Shown one piece after another: positions 21,700 to 33,655 of a stretch of DNA of 64,000 nucleotides. The position numbers were made by a program, and so were the translations under genes. Location: NCBI GenBank assembly GCA_032622095.1, contig CP136063.1, forward strand, positions 148,419,379 through 148,483,378, given 5' to 3'. Source of the DNA: Siphonodentalium dalli (lineage: Eukaryota; Mollusca; Scaphopoda; Gadilida; Siphonodentaliidae). The notes below the pieces were generated by a model, which was given only the letters and a program-made list of their open reading frames with translations, had not been told where the DNA came from and ran no database searches. Numbering within the stretch: the first letter of the stretch is position 1; each line of letters opens with the position of its first letter.

Positions 21700-24600
21700 G
21701 CACACCGTCTTGTGTCACATTATTGATAACTGGTGCGTCATAACATTTTCTAAATGTTAGAGAAACAACTCGTTGCCTACATTTTCTAACTGCCAAATGG
21801 TCATCTTATATGTCGCATTCTGAACAATAACCCTCTGTTGTGCATGGCTACAATTTATCAGGTAGGAGAGACTTAACGTCAGTTGGTGGAGGCAGATGGT
21901 AATATTTGCGTGGCTCAGAGCATGCTTCTCAAATGGCCCGGACAACACGTCCGAAGCACCAACCAATCTAGCTTATGTTATTTGATATCGAAATCGACAT
22001 TTGGTTTTGCGTCAATACCAATCAGTATCAATGTGCAATTTTGCGACAACCAAAAACAAAAAGCCTGTGATTTGGAAGATGCTCCCCACCAGGCGCTCAG
22101 CTGTCCGTAAACAGACTATTGAGATATGATCTAGATTGTCAGTGAACAGCCATTATCGCTGCGTGGGCTCCCAGCTCGCCGACGAACCTAACATTCTGCT
22201 CAAAGCCTTTCTGGCAGATTGTGGATCGATATTTTGTCAATTATGATATTTAATTTCAACATTTCTGTATTGTATAAATTAATTTAATGAGTTAAGTTGA
22301 CTTAATTATTTAGTTTATTAAAATATTTCAGTATGTCAAACTGTCGACTTTTGCTTTCACATGCCCATTTGGCTGTGAAATTCGATAACTCCATTCACCA
22401 ACCAGTATAAGTGGTTCAGACAAGGAAATTGCGATTTAGCCACCAGGATCTTGTCGCTGATGAAATGGAAATCTGGTCAGGATGTGACGTGGCTTGGTGT
22501 CTGGCGAAGGCGGTTGTACACAATTGCAGTCCATTGTTTTTACTGGTTGGGTATTTCATGTCTGAATATTTTTTACAGAAAACAAAAAAATAAGTTAAAC
22601 CTAGTAAATATTTACTCAAAATTGGGAGTCATTGTCCGTAAATGAATTGTTTTTTCATGAAGTGGTTTGAAGTCTGAAATAATGCCTAATTTATTGCTCG
22701 ACATCCCAGTCCGGTTCTGGGGAATACGTAATTTCTATATACCGGAAAATTATTAAATTGAGGGTTCCTACTTATATTCAGCATGGAACAGACATGAACG
22801 TGCATAGTTAATCTTTTCCTGACATGGTAAAAATAAAGAGCGTTTTTCTCACTTCTGCATGTGAGAAACATTAAAAGCATCGGCGTGGAGATTTCTATGA
22901 TTTTGTCAATTATTTTGTTTTAGAGTATAAATATAAAGCCAGTATACTTAGAGCTATTTTTTTTATCTTATTCCAAATTGTACATAGAACATCGAACATG
23001 TTAGTCAATCAATCACTGCATACCATGATATCAGCACCAACGGAATACATATTACAATATCTTGGTCCCATGTGCATGTGTGCGGTCATCGTGGGATGGC
23101 ATACCACACTGGGATTGTATTCGTTCTAACATTCTTGTAAATACTGGGTATATATATCATATCTTCCTCGGTGGGTGAAACGACCATAAAATCTTACACA
23201 TGTAGCTTATACTATCGTTTCCGCTTCCAACCGATTGAACACCTCCAAACCTCTGACAAGACACAACAATCTGTCTCTTTATGTCTGTCGTATATACGTA
23301 TCGATTTTGTAGTGTGTTGGAATAAACTATATCTTTAAAGATCCACGTTCAATTTTGACACCAAATAATTCAGATTTGTATAGCCAAATATGTAGCCTAT
23401 TAGGCATCGCCAAAATCCACAAAATCATCAATAAATAATACGGGAACGATCAGAAAAGTTCATAATTGATAACTATCTTTACTATATCTACGTAGATGGG
23501 TGTCAGTCAACTCGTACCCTGACCAACTCATACCCTGCTGTTTTTCAGCAATGCATGCGGACAAAACGGTGGTATTTCAACTAAATAACGGACATACTAT
23601 GATCAGGCACCAAGACTAAGACATATTACATCTTTTTAAATAAATTTGCTTTAAATGGCGGGCGACAGAAGCATGGACACTCTTTGTAAAAGGCGATCAT
23701 TTGATTGTTGAACAAATTTCTGACAATCAAGACCTCATAATCGTTAAATAAAACTACTTAGACATAATTTGGCAGCACAAAACGGACTGTCCGTTTTAAA
23801 ATATGTGTTCATAGCACAAGCATAGCTAATGAGAAACACTACAACAAAGGTTTATAGCAGAATAGTACTGTTGACAGGTTTGGCAAAGATTATTTTAAGC
23901 ACGATATATATACATATATACCTCAGGGCAAAACTGGTTGGGTATACCGTATACTGTCTTCGATGACATGCTTAGCGATGTCTTGAGATGTTTCTAACAA
24001 GGTACACATACGTTACGGGAATCACTGCCACGATGCGTCTGGCATGCTGACTTGTGGGGCTTCCCGTTATTTGGGAAAGGTGTGTTATGCTTCTCGCATG
24101 TTATCACTGTAAACCAGCCTGTCAATATGACTACCTTGATTGGCACCTGACACGCCTGGTATGTTACAGACCGTCCCTCATTGGTCACAGTCATAAGAAC
24201 AATGAGACCGGTTTGCCCTCGTTAAGTGGTCCCACTAATTTGATATACCGTTGGTGGGTCCTGCTGAATTGCTATGAAAATGGCAGGACAATGGCACAAG
24301 TAATAGTAGTAATAGTAACTTCCAAATATTTTTCTTTCACTAGACGATAACCGTGCATGGTACAACTTGTTTTACAGTGTCCACAAGCCGAAGCTAATTC
24401 TGATGCTAATTTTTGTCGGGTTTAAATTTCTTTTATTATATTATAACACCTATATTATAAATATATCTTTAATTTATTAAAATTTTAGCAGATCCTGTGT
24501 GTAAATATAGAAGGTGGTGAACCCGACACGAATATGTCGATGATTATATACACAGATGACATTAACAAGTAGCAGGACGGTTCTATTCATTACTTCGGTG

Positions 24601-25456
24601 ATATGCAAGCAAATTCGCTAATAAGTGAAATTTTATGCCGTTGTAATGAACAGTTATTCTATCAAAGAGACGATGAAGATAATTGGCTGATATGTTTGGC
24701 CAGATGGTCGCCGTTATTGAATGCCCATAAAGCGTACCGAAATTAATTCGTACCGAAAAATAAGAATATGTTGTGCGTCGATTTCAATGAACGCGTTCAA
24801 GTACCGTAAAGATTAATTACAAAACGGTAGCGAACTCGACAACACATAATGAAATTGTTATCATTGAGGACAATCTAAGTCTGCTGGTCCTCAAGGAAAT
24901 CTACTAAATGGCAGAAAAAACTTTGATGACAAAAATCCCACGTTGTGTGCGAGGTAATGTCCTGTGCGTTGTTATTGGTTCGTTCTGGATGATTTACGGT
25001 GCTCTCTGTTTTATGAAGCCTGGCGTCTGATTGACTGTCCCCGTGGTGAATGAGAACCGATGCTTTGTATTAGAATCGCCTATAAAACAATCAGGAGATC
25101 CTCCAATCTGTTCTATAGAATCGTCTCGTATATATATATATATAGGCTCTCCTATTCCAAATCTGCCACAGTTTATTCATGTTGTTTTCATGTTTGCTCA
25201 TGTTTTCTTCATTATTTGTATCACCTTTTCTGGTCGATCTAGAAAACTTCCTCAATTTATTGTAAACAATTTACACAGAAATAAAATCAACCCACCCCAG
25301 CCGGTCCTCAGTCCTGTATGAAATGAGTACAAATCAAGTGTCCAGTCCATACACGGTGCCGCTTACAGTGATTGCCAAGTTCTATTTCCATCATGTCTAT
25401 ATATCACTTGAGCAGTAGCAATTGGACGTTTTGATCTAAAAAAAAAGAGTGCCCAC
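21700..25456. other. Long intergenic stretch
   Basis: No frame of 100 codons and no recognisable protein motif. Minor elements include a short tandem of AACTCGTACCCTGACCAACT type near 23507. A frame at 25031-25321 has a hydrophobic centre but no family resemblance. Nothing else supported. Confidence 0.5.
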
Positions 25457-25711
25457 ATGCCGAAAACATCAAAAATAAGCTCAAGTAATCAACAAAGATG
25501 GAAAATGAAAATTCACCAATTTCTACTGGGCATTATGTTAGCAAATTTACTTGTAATGTCTGGAGTAGAAAGGAACCCAGGACCAGTCAGTGGTCGATCA
25601 ACAAAAATAATAATTATATTTCACCGTATTCCACGAAGCATACGCCACAAACTCGAAATCACTGACCACGATATTTTAGCTTTCACTAAAAGATCCCTCT
25701 TTTTCCTCTGA
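25457..25711 (+). pseudogene. LINE 5' fragment: 2A-like peptide plus start of endonuclease
   Basis: ATG at 25457 follows an A10 run. Residues 18-35 are hydrophobic and lead to GVERNPGP at residues 36-43, the ribosome-skipping 2A-like motif found at the N-terminus of CR1/L2-type LINE proteins in sea urchin, amphioxus and molluscs. The Asp of the usual D-V-E-x-N-P-G-P is Gly here, so activity is doubtful. Downstream RSIRHKLE...DHDILAFT resembles the beginning of the LINE apurinic endonuclease. The frame stops at residue 84 and the rest of the element is absent, so it is a broken 5' piece. Confidence 0.75.
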
Positions 25712-26806
25712 AAATCTAGAAATCATACCATATTTGATTGAGGCACCGGGGAAATAATTTGTAATATAATTAATATTGCATGGGTGAAAAAAATAAATTA
25801 ATATTCGCCGATGCTGGCATTTTGAGGGTTAATAGCAACAATTCTGTGTGGTCGCTACCCCTGTCCGTGCGTGAGTGGCTTTCCATGACACCCATGCACA
25901 TATATTGCACCTAAAATCACCCCTATACTCCACAGGGTCGGTCAGGGCTTGTCCGGGCTGGTCCGGGCGGTGTTTAGTCACACCGAGATTTTCAAAAGAG
26001 CAGTCGAACAAATTAATATACGAGGGCATTTTGGCAGGTACAAAATTGTAAATGTTTATATGTTTGAAAACAATGTTCTTCTGTCGTGTGTTATCTGACC
26101 CTGGTGTAGCTGATAACGGTCCATGCATGTTGGGAAGGTCAATGCCATTTAATTATCTTGTCTGCTAATAACGATTATAATGAGGGGTTACGCGCATGCT
26201 CCGTGACAATAATTACACACTTGACCGGCAATTATTCTCCGTCCCTCAGCATGGTCGCGTGGCGCGAAATTCATGACAGACCACCGGTCATCTTCACGCC
26301 CATCGAGACTCCCAGTCGTGGGAACGAGCATGCAATGTTAGGTTAGCCACGAGGGTTACAAAGTCACGTATATAGTCTTGACTGTACACCCTACACATCG
26401 GTCAATAATAGTAATACCCCGACAGAAAGAAGAAAGTTATCACAGAGAAGCTGGATCGCGGCAGAATCGGGTATAATGTGGCGACCACATACCTGCAATG
26501 GACACAACAACGTTGTGGGAACAAGTGTGCACTGCTATATAGGTTGTCCACATGGGTTGAAAGGTCTTTCTATATATATACATAACAACGCAATAATAGT
26601 AATATTCCATTCACATATTGTTTTGAGAGTACAGACAATGCGTTGCAGAAAGAGGAAGTATTCACAAATGCATGTACTGGATCGCGAATGAATATGAATC
26701 ATTACATCCTATATCGCATGGCTGCCATAAGCCAATTGTCTCTGTGGTAACTTTTCTGACACCTCTTACTTGGAACTTATAAAATCAAAAGACCAGCCAA
26801 AGTCTG

Positions 26807-26807
<1 letters not shown>
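25712..26807. other. Intergenic stretch
   Basis: No continuation of the LINE endonuclease can be followed. A small internal repeat GTCCGGGCTGGTCCGGGCGG occurs near 25950. Nothing else recognised. Confidence 0.5.
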
Positions 26808-26863
<56 letters not shown>

Positions 26864-26896
26864 ACTCTTTCTCCCTCCCCTCTCTCTCTCTCTCTG
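26808..26896. repeat. (CT)n microsatellite
   Basis: About 50 bp of perfect CT followed by interrupted CT/CCCT to 26896. Confidence 0.97.
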
Positions 26897-27075
26897 TATA
26901 TATACACATACATTAGACAACATTATTGTGTCACGGTAGTACATATGGAATCGTTGCTTAGTCTTGCTTTTAAGTTGAACGGTGTTTGTTAAAATTGTCC
27001 GAACACCATGTGTGTCTTTAAATATTTTCTAGTCACAGGTAAGAAAGTAGGCCAGGACAAGAAAGAGTTTCGCTT

Positions 27076-27990
27076 TTCCATGTCCCGGAAAGACATCATG
27101 AATGCGTGCGTGTATATTGTCTTTACCATGCATGTCTCGGAATGAGAGCATGAATGCGTGCGTGTATATTGTCTTGTCTCGGAATTAGAGTATGAATGCG
27201 TGCGTGAATATTGCCTCGGAAATGAGAGCATGAATGCGCGTGCGTGTATATTGTCTTTTCAATGTCTTGGAATGAGAGCATGAATGCGTGCGTGTATATT
27301 ATCTTTTCCATGTCTCGGAATGAAAGCATGAGTGCGTGCGTGTATATTGTCTCGGAATGAGAGCATGAATGCGTGCGTGTATATTTTCTTTACCATGTCT
27401 CGAAATGAGAGCATGATTGCGTGCGTGTGTATTGTATTTTCCATGTCTCGGAATTAGAGCATGAATGCGTGCGTGTATATTGTCTCGGAATGAGAGCATG
27501 AATGCGTGCGTGAATATTGTCTTTTCAATGTCTTGGAATGAGAGCATGAATGCGTGTGTGTATATTGTCTCGGAATGAGAGCATGAATGCGTGCGTGAAT
27601 ATTGTCTTTTCAATGTCTCGGAATTAGAGCATGAATGCGTGTGTGTATAATGTCTTGGAATGGGAGCATGAATGCGTGCGTGTGTATTGTCTTTACCATG
27701 TCTCGGAATGAGATCATGAATGCGTGCGTGAATATTGTCTTTTCAATGTCTTGGAATGAGAGCATGAATGCGTGCGTGTATATTGTCTTTACCATGTCTC
27801 GGAATGAGATCATGAATGCGTGCGTGTATATTGTCTTTTCAATGTCTTGGAATGAGAGCATGAATGCGTGCGTGTATATTGTCTTTTCAATGTCTTGGAA
27901 TGAGAGCATGAATGCGTGATTGTATATATTATTGTCTTTTCAATGTCTTGGAATGAGAGCATGAATGCGTGCGTGTATATTGTCTCGGAA
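27076..27990. repeat. 48-bp minisatellite, left part
   Basis: About twenty units of GAGAGCATGAATGCGTGCGT plus GTATATTGTC, then TTTTCAATGTCTTGGAAT. Two length classes occur, 48 bp and 37 bp. The short class lacks 11 bp between two TGTCT words. Because 48 is divisible by three, frames stay open on both strands and give a repeating 16-residue peptide. I do not regard that as coding. Confidence 0.95.
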
Positions 27991-28884
27991 CACCCTAAAT
28001 CTAGTTGGATAAGAAGTTATCCAACAGTAAATCAACCGTTGTATGCCCACAGCACCTATATATATATCTATACGTTGTGTGAAAAGTTGCATGACAATTT
28101 TGTTGGATACACTTTTACACAACGTTGCATATATATTTATTACCAACGGTTGTATGTTAATTATACAACGTGTTGGATGAAATTTCACACAACACTCAAT
28201 CAACGTTAATTGCCCACAGCACCTATCTACGTTTATTGAACTGTTGGGTGTTAGGCAGAGTTAGATGACATTTGTTGATTGGAAAGTTTACCCAACGTTG
28301 ATTGAAAAGTAAAATTGGGCAAGACGTCGTGGATAGCTTTGCGGTATAGTATACCTTTGTTATAATTATTCTTTGTACGATACACTGATTATGTAGGCTT
28401 TATGTGTTGAGTGTATGAGTGTACTATACTTTAGTCAAATTAGTGCCGTCAGCAGTTGTGTAAATTTGTAAACTTCAAAATTTGGCAAATATAAATAAAT
28501 ATACACTCAATACATAAAGCCTACATAATCAGTGTATCGCACAAAGAATAATTATAGCAAATGTATACTATGCCGGCAAAGCTATCCACGACGTCTTGCC
28601 CCAGTTTCCATTCGCTCGGGAGTTTTTCACGCAGTCGTCCATCTTGTTTTGAAATATTTGGAGCCAAAAACTCGCATGCTCGCCCGCACCGGAAACGCGC
28701 TGCTATTGGATGACCCGGTCACGTCGCGGTTTTATCCAATGTGGTATGAAAGTAATACCACATAAGACAGTTCACGCAATCAGTTGTGTACATCGTACTA
28801 AACTGTTGGATAATAAATACACAACAAATTCGCACCCAACGAGTTGTATACAACGTTCATCCAACTATATATAGATTTAGGATG
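27991..28884. mobile_element. Foldback/TIR element inserted in the minisatellite
   Basis: The termini are CACCCTAAATCTAGTTGGAT at the left and, reverse-complemented, CATCCTAAATCTATATATAG then TTGGAT at the right. AA flanks both sides, and deleting the element restores a normal minisatellite unit (CGGAA+TGAG). Inside are many CAACGTTG-type words, the hairpin GTTGGATAAGAAGTTATCCA (28003-28022), a duplicated TGCCCACAGCACCTAT (about 28044 and 28211) and a large internal inverted repeat. No coding capacity. Superfamily unknown. Confidence 0.8.
28318..28600. repeat. Internal inverted repeat, about 98-bp arms
   Basis: The arm 28318-28415 (GGCAAGACGTCGTGGATAGC start) is repeated inverted at 28501-28600 with few mismatches, around an 85-bp spacer. 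It lies wholly inside the element at 27991-28884. Confidence 0.9.
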
Positions 28885-29336
28885 AATGAGAGCATGAATG
28901 CGTGCGTGTATATTGTCTTTTCAATGTCTTGGAATGAGAGCATGAATGCGTGCGTGTATATTGTCTTTTCAATGTCTTGGAATGAGAGCATGAATGCGTG
29001 CGTGTATATTGTCTTTTCAATGTCTTGGAATGAGAGCATGAATGCGTGCGTGTATATTGTCTTTACCATGTCTCGGAATGAGATCATGAATGTGTGCGTG
29101 TATATTGTCTTTTCAATATCTTGGAATGAGAGCATGAATGCGTGCGTGTATATTGTCTTTTCAATGTCTTGGAATGAGAGCATGAATGCGTGTGTGTATA
29201 TTGTCTCGGAATGAGAGCATGAATGCGTGCGTGTATATTGTCTTTTCAATGTCTTGGAATGAGAGCATGAATGCGTGCGTGTATATTTTCTTTAACATGT
29301 CTCGGAATCAGAGCATGAATGCGTGCGTGAAAATTG
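28885..29336. repeat. 48-bp minisatellite, right part
   Basis: Continuation of the 27076 array after the inserted element, about ten units, mostly the 48-bp class. It ends in TTTTCCTCCAGCG. Confidence 0.95.
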
Positions 29337-30961
29337 TCTTTTCCTCCAGCGTTGTTCTTTGTTCTCAATAAAAAAAACATTGCTGTGGTACCTCTGGACA
29401 AGCAAAGGATATTCAGACAAGCTTGAACGACAAACGTGTCATTTTAACTCGTATATATACATGCAGCGCACCAATGATAAAACAACGCTGCACTCTTCTC
29501 GGTATGCATCGCAGCATGGATCGAGCCTATATATTATAGGGATCCTTCTCAAACGCATGCATAATCGTATGCACATCATTGTTGAACATATATATGTATA
29601 GTGTTGTGCCATGGGACTGAATATATACTGTGGTCCACGTGTATACTTCTCGTTGTGGTATTCTCAAACAATTAAGAAACAAATTTGGATTTTTGCTTTC
29701 GACAAAAAAAATTACCTCCATTTCCATAATGCATTCTTATTCACAATTCATGATTGATATGATTATAGGAATTGATTTATTGACCATTTACACCCAATAT
29801 ATATTGGGGAATAGATGCCATATTTATATATACATAAAATGCTAGCAACATAGCTATGTGCGCATATGGGAAACGGCGACACCCTGAGCATAACCGCACA
29901 ACAAGGGGCGGCATCGAGGGCAAGTGAGAGACACATCATCGGTAATAAAATCAACCCAAAATTATTGCTAGAAGCCACATTATTCACACAAACAGAGTAA
30001 TCGGGTGTCATGTAACTTTACTTGAATTATAAAGACATCAAAGAATTTAAACCTTGGTTAAATTCAGAGACGGGCTATATTTCAATTGGCAAGCGGAGGT
30101 ATATAACTTCAACATTGCGCACGCTTACATGTTTACACAAAACACACCCTGTGGGCAACATATCTGGGCGGGTGGCTTGTGTGATTAAAGGCACACAGTG
30201 CGCATCTTTATCGAGTATTATTTAAGTATGCACGAAATCAGGATACGCCATCTTGAAGAATTCAACAATCAACTATTATTGTCCCATCTGGTTTGATTCC
30301 ACAAAACTACTATTTGTACCAATTATATGCCGAAAAGAATGAGATTGAAATTATGGGCCTATTAATAAGCTGAAGAAAAAACCGACATCAAGTTCATATT
30401 GCACACATGCGTGTACAAGTTATTCTCCGAAATACATGTACAATAACAGCTCTATATATATAGAGGACGAATCGTGGTGTAAAAATGCAAGGATGGCGTA
30501 AATCCCACACAAGATGTTAAAATCACCAGAACAAAAAATGAAAAAAGAAAAAACTCAACATTCAGAAAATGCCTAACTATAGTATGTTCGATGTTCATTT
30601 ATAGGATACAACAATTGTTCCGGGTTGGAATAGAAAAAAACGTGTTATATTCATATATTTACATACTAAGTGTTGTCATCACTAAATCCAGCATTCTGAT
30701 TGGTCGGCGCCCAGTGGCTAGTTGCAGTTATTTCTCGGTGAATGCGCAACGGCTCATAACACCAAGCTCATAACACCATTTGGGCGCATTTGGACTCGCG
30801 CAGGATTGACTTAATACATCATCGGGTTTCAATATGAAGAGAAATTGTTCCTATTAACTTTTGCCAAGGGTGCTATTGGGTATTTTGGGCTGTTTTTGTC
30901 ACGATACACTTTTCGATTTAAATACATTTACAAAAGTGGCTTTTTCGCTAAATGTATATAA
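29337..30961. other. Intergenic stretch
   Basis: No gene seen. A TTCTGATTGG word at 30694 precedes hairpin 2 by about 270 bp. The same word precedes the hairpin at 61.2 kb by about 305 bp. Confidence 0.5.
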
Positions 30962-31126
30962 ATATAAGGATTAACTGTCATGTGGACTATTTTTATGGAG
31001 ATGTAACCGTGAGGTAAGTGGTCATAACTTGTATGTAAAACCCTTCGGGTTTTACACAAGTTATGTCCACTTACCTCACGGTTACATCTCCATAAAAACA
31101 GTCCATATGACAGTTAATCCTTATAT
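30962..31126. repeat. Near-perfect hairpin 2 (165 bp)
   Basis: The arms start ATATAAGGATTAACTGTCAT and are complementary for about 80 bp each, with a 3-base loop in CCCTTCGGG (31041-31049). Only a few mismatches and one small indel. Confidence 0.95.
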
Positions 31127-31394
31127 AACAACATAACAGTACGATATTCGCCAAGGACGCTAAACACCACGTGTTGTTACTGTTACACTATATATATGTT
31201 CCCGCCATGCTTGGCCTGTACTATCACAGTTTGCAATGTTAAAAGAAATTATAGTATTGACACTCGCAATTTGACAGTCTTGTTATAAATAAAATTAAAG
31301 TTTAGATGTTATATATTCACTTATAGAATTGTTCATTTCGGTAAAAGAAACTTTGGTATGAATATACTGGACTGAACAAGGCCCATGCAGGAAA

Positions 31395-32021
31395 ATGCGC
31401 TCTAGAAATAACTGGAATGAGTTTTTAAAGCCAGACAAGTTTTTGAACTATTTGTCACAAATATGTAACCAAAGTGGTTCTGATTCGTGGATAAATCAAC
31501 TCCTTGACCACAGCAGAATTATGGGTAACTTTTCAGGATTTAGTCGGAAATATGGCTTGTTGCCATTCATCGGAAATGCACCTTATGTATGGAGGCGCTA
31601 TAGGAGACGAATACCACACCATTCTTATATGCCCGCAGTTAAGAGATCTGAGATTGATATATATTAAACCGTATACTACTACAGTCGACCTAATGTAATA
31701 CAACTTCATGAACTATTTAACTCTAGCGGTATACGAAAGCTATGAAAAAACTATCAATATTTATCAAAAAGGCCCATCGTGCATGAGATAAACCACGCAT
31801 GAGGCTTAACAATGTGTTACCCCCCCCCCCCCCCGGACGAAATCTATACACATGGCTGCCAAATTACGCCAACCTTTCTTATGAATACACAAATATCCCG
31901 TTTAATTCCCAATATATTCTTATATTCATACATATCATTGTAAATTGCATGCACTCTAACACATTTCTTCTCAATATGTATTGTTATACGATGAGAGTAT
32001 CTAATAAATTGAATTGAATTG
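31395..32021 (+). pseudogene. LINE 3' fragment (reverse-transcriptase C-terminus and 3' tail)
   Basis: The frame from 31504 contains GDEYHTILICPQLRDLRLIY (about 31600-31660), the pattern of the cysteine/histidine-containing C-terminal region of CR1/L2-type LINE polymerases (V/IGDEYH....CP...DLR..Y). The upstream 31395-31600 stretch is open in another frame, so at least one frameshift is present. The fragment ends with AATAAATTGAATTGAATTGG, a short-repeat tail typical of such LINEs. A C15 run (31820-31834) interrupts the 3' region. It is 5'-truncated, as usual for LINE copies. Confidence 0.6.
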
Positions 32022-32141
32022 GTCAAAACCTAATGCTAAATTCCGCATTGGTTTTGATGAAAATCAAATTTGGTTTTAAAGATTTGGTTTTGATCAAAAC
32101 CAATTTTGTTTGATTTTGATCAGAATCAAATTGGGTTGCAT
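32022..32141. repeat. TTTTGATCAAAACC palindromic-word block
   Basis: Repeated full and half copies of GGTTTTGATCAAAACC and GATTTTGATCAGAATC begin immediately after the LINE tail. Same architecture as the AGAACAC and TTAGTCATTATGACTAA blocks, with a different word. Confidence 0.8.
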
Positions 32142-33652
32142 ATCTGTGACAAGGTTCAAAATCCAGTTGGTTTCGTGTGTGTTAAAATCTTGGTGCGATC
32201 TCATATAGCTATAATGATAATAATTTATAGATGCACGAAATGACATGAACATATATATAATGTTTGTGTTTGCTATAGTGTATACAAATATCGTTTTTAT
32301 ACTGTTTCATTGTGTTATTGTTTCTTCTGTGTGGGGCGTGACGGACCATAAGTTATCTCGATTCGAGTCTGGAGGGGGGTAACCATGCACGGTTTACAAT
32401 ATACATAACTCTGGACTGGGTTGATCCTAACACTATATATACATGTTTGTACTTGGGGGGACATGGAAATGGTTTTCGCTATAGTAATAAGTTGCTAGTT
32501 TTGTGACTTGATACAAGATACAATAACTCACTGCTAAACACCTCACTATGCATGCAGTTACAAGAGATCTACTGATCAGTATGATATCAAATCAATAACG
32601 AATGAACTCGTGTAGCCATTTTATGTCGGCCAATACGCCAAGGATTATATATAAAAACATATATAATCGAGGTTCACGATTATATAGCGATTGGTCTTCA
32701 ATGTACATGAGTTAAACGTGCCTCTGTATCCTGATTTAATCGGAAGAGGGGGTAACCATAGCAAACTATCCACCACTAAACATACTTCATTTTGGAACTA
32801 AATAACCGAGATATTCATAATTTAAACAAATTAAAACACATCGCAACTCACAAGTACCGGAGAATTGTTTGTTCAGGCCCACCCACCCAATAGTGAATTT
32901 GACTTGTTTGCGACCAAAGTTGATCACTTGTGGTGTTTAAAATGTTTCAGACAAAGCTCCGTCAAAAGTGCGTTCGTATATTGGGTTATCTACTTCTGAT
33001 TAAGGGGGACGCACGTTTTGCATAAATCCAGCCAAAAGTAGCAAGAGATTTTCAACAAGGAATTTCTCTGGATCTACATGGCAAAAACATTTCATTGTAT
33101 ATTGATTCTGTGCAATTATTAAGAGACAATAAAAACAATGGATTTTAAGTACATTTGAAAGGTTTAAATTAGTGTTCCCTTTCGATACCCCCATATATTA
33201 TAACGAAGAACAAAGCAGTCACAAATATTCTAGCCGAATGAAAACAAATGTTGATATACAGTGTGGTACACTCAAGCAAGGATCAATCAATGGGAAATAG
33301 GCAACAGTGCATGTTAAGTGATATGTTTGTCAGCTTTAACTTGGTTTTGAACCCATGACTCAAAACTCATCTCAGCCCAATTTTTCATTGACCGACGGCA
33401 TGACATGAAAATTCTCAAATATTGAAAATTATTTATGGGTATATAGTTCCCTTTCTTAATGAAAATAATCATCAAATTTCACAAATGAAGAATAAATAAG
33501 TCTTCTCTCATGATCTTGAAATATGACATCATGGACATATGAACTGCACTTTTGAAAATAATACATTTTACAGAAGTTCTTGGAATCTGAAAACAGTGAA
33601 ATTAAAAAAAAATTCATGCCATAAAAGTAAAGGAAATGAGGTTACAATATCC
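32142..33652. other. Intergenic stretch, nothing recognised
   Basis: No frame over 70 codons and no repeat that I can support, apart from short TATATA tracts. Confidence 0.5.
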
Positions 33653-33655
33653 AAT

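Noticed and set aside
27299-29249. Long open frames of 90-142 codons on both strands across 27.3-29.2 kb, with a repeating 16-residue peptide
   Set aside because: The 48-bp minisatellite period is divisible by three, so frames stay open automatically on both strands. Units of 37 bp break the phase and there is no sign of selection.
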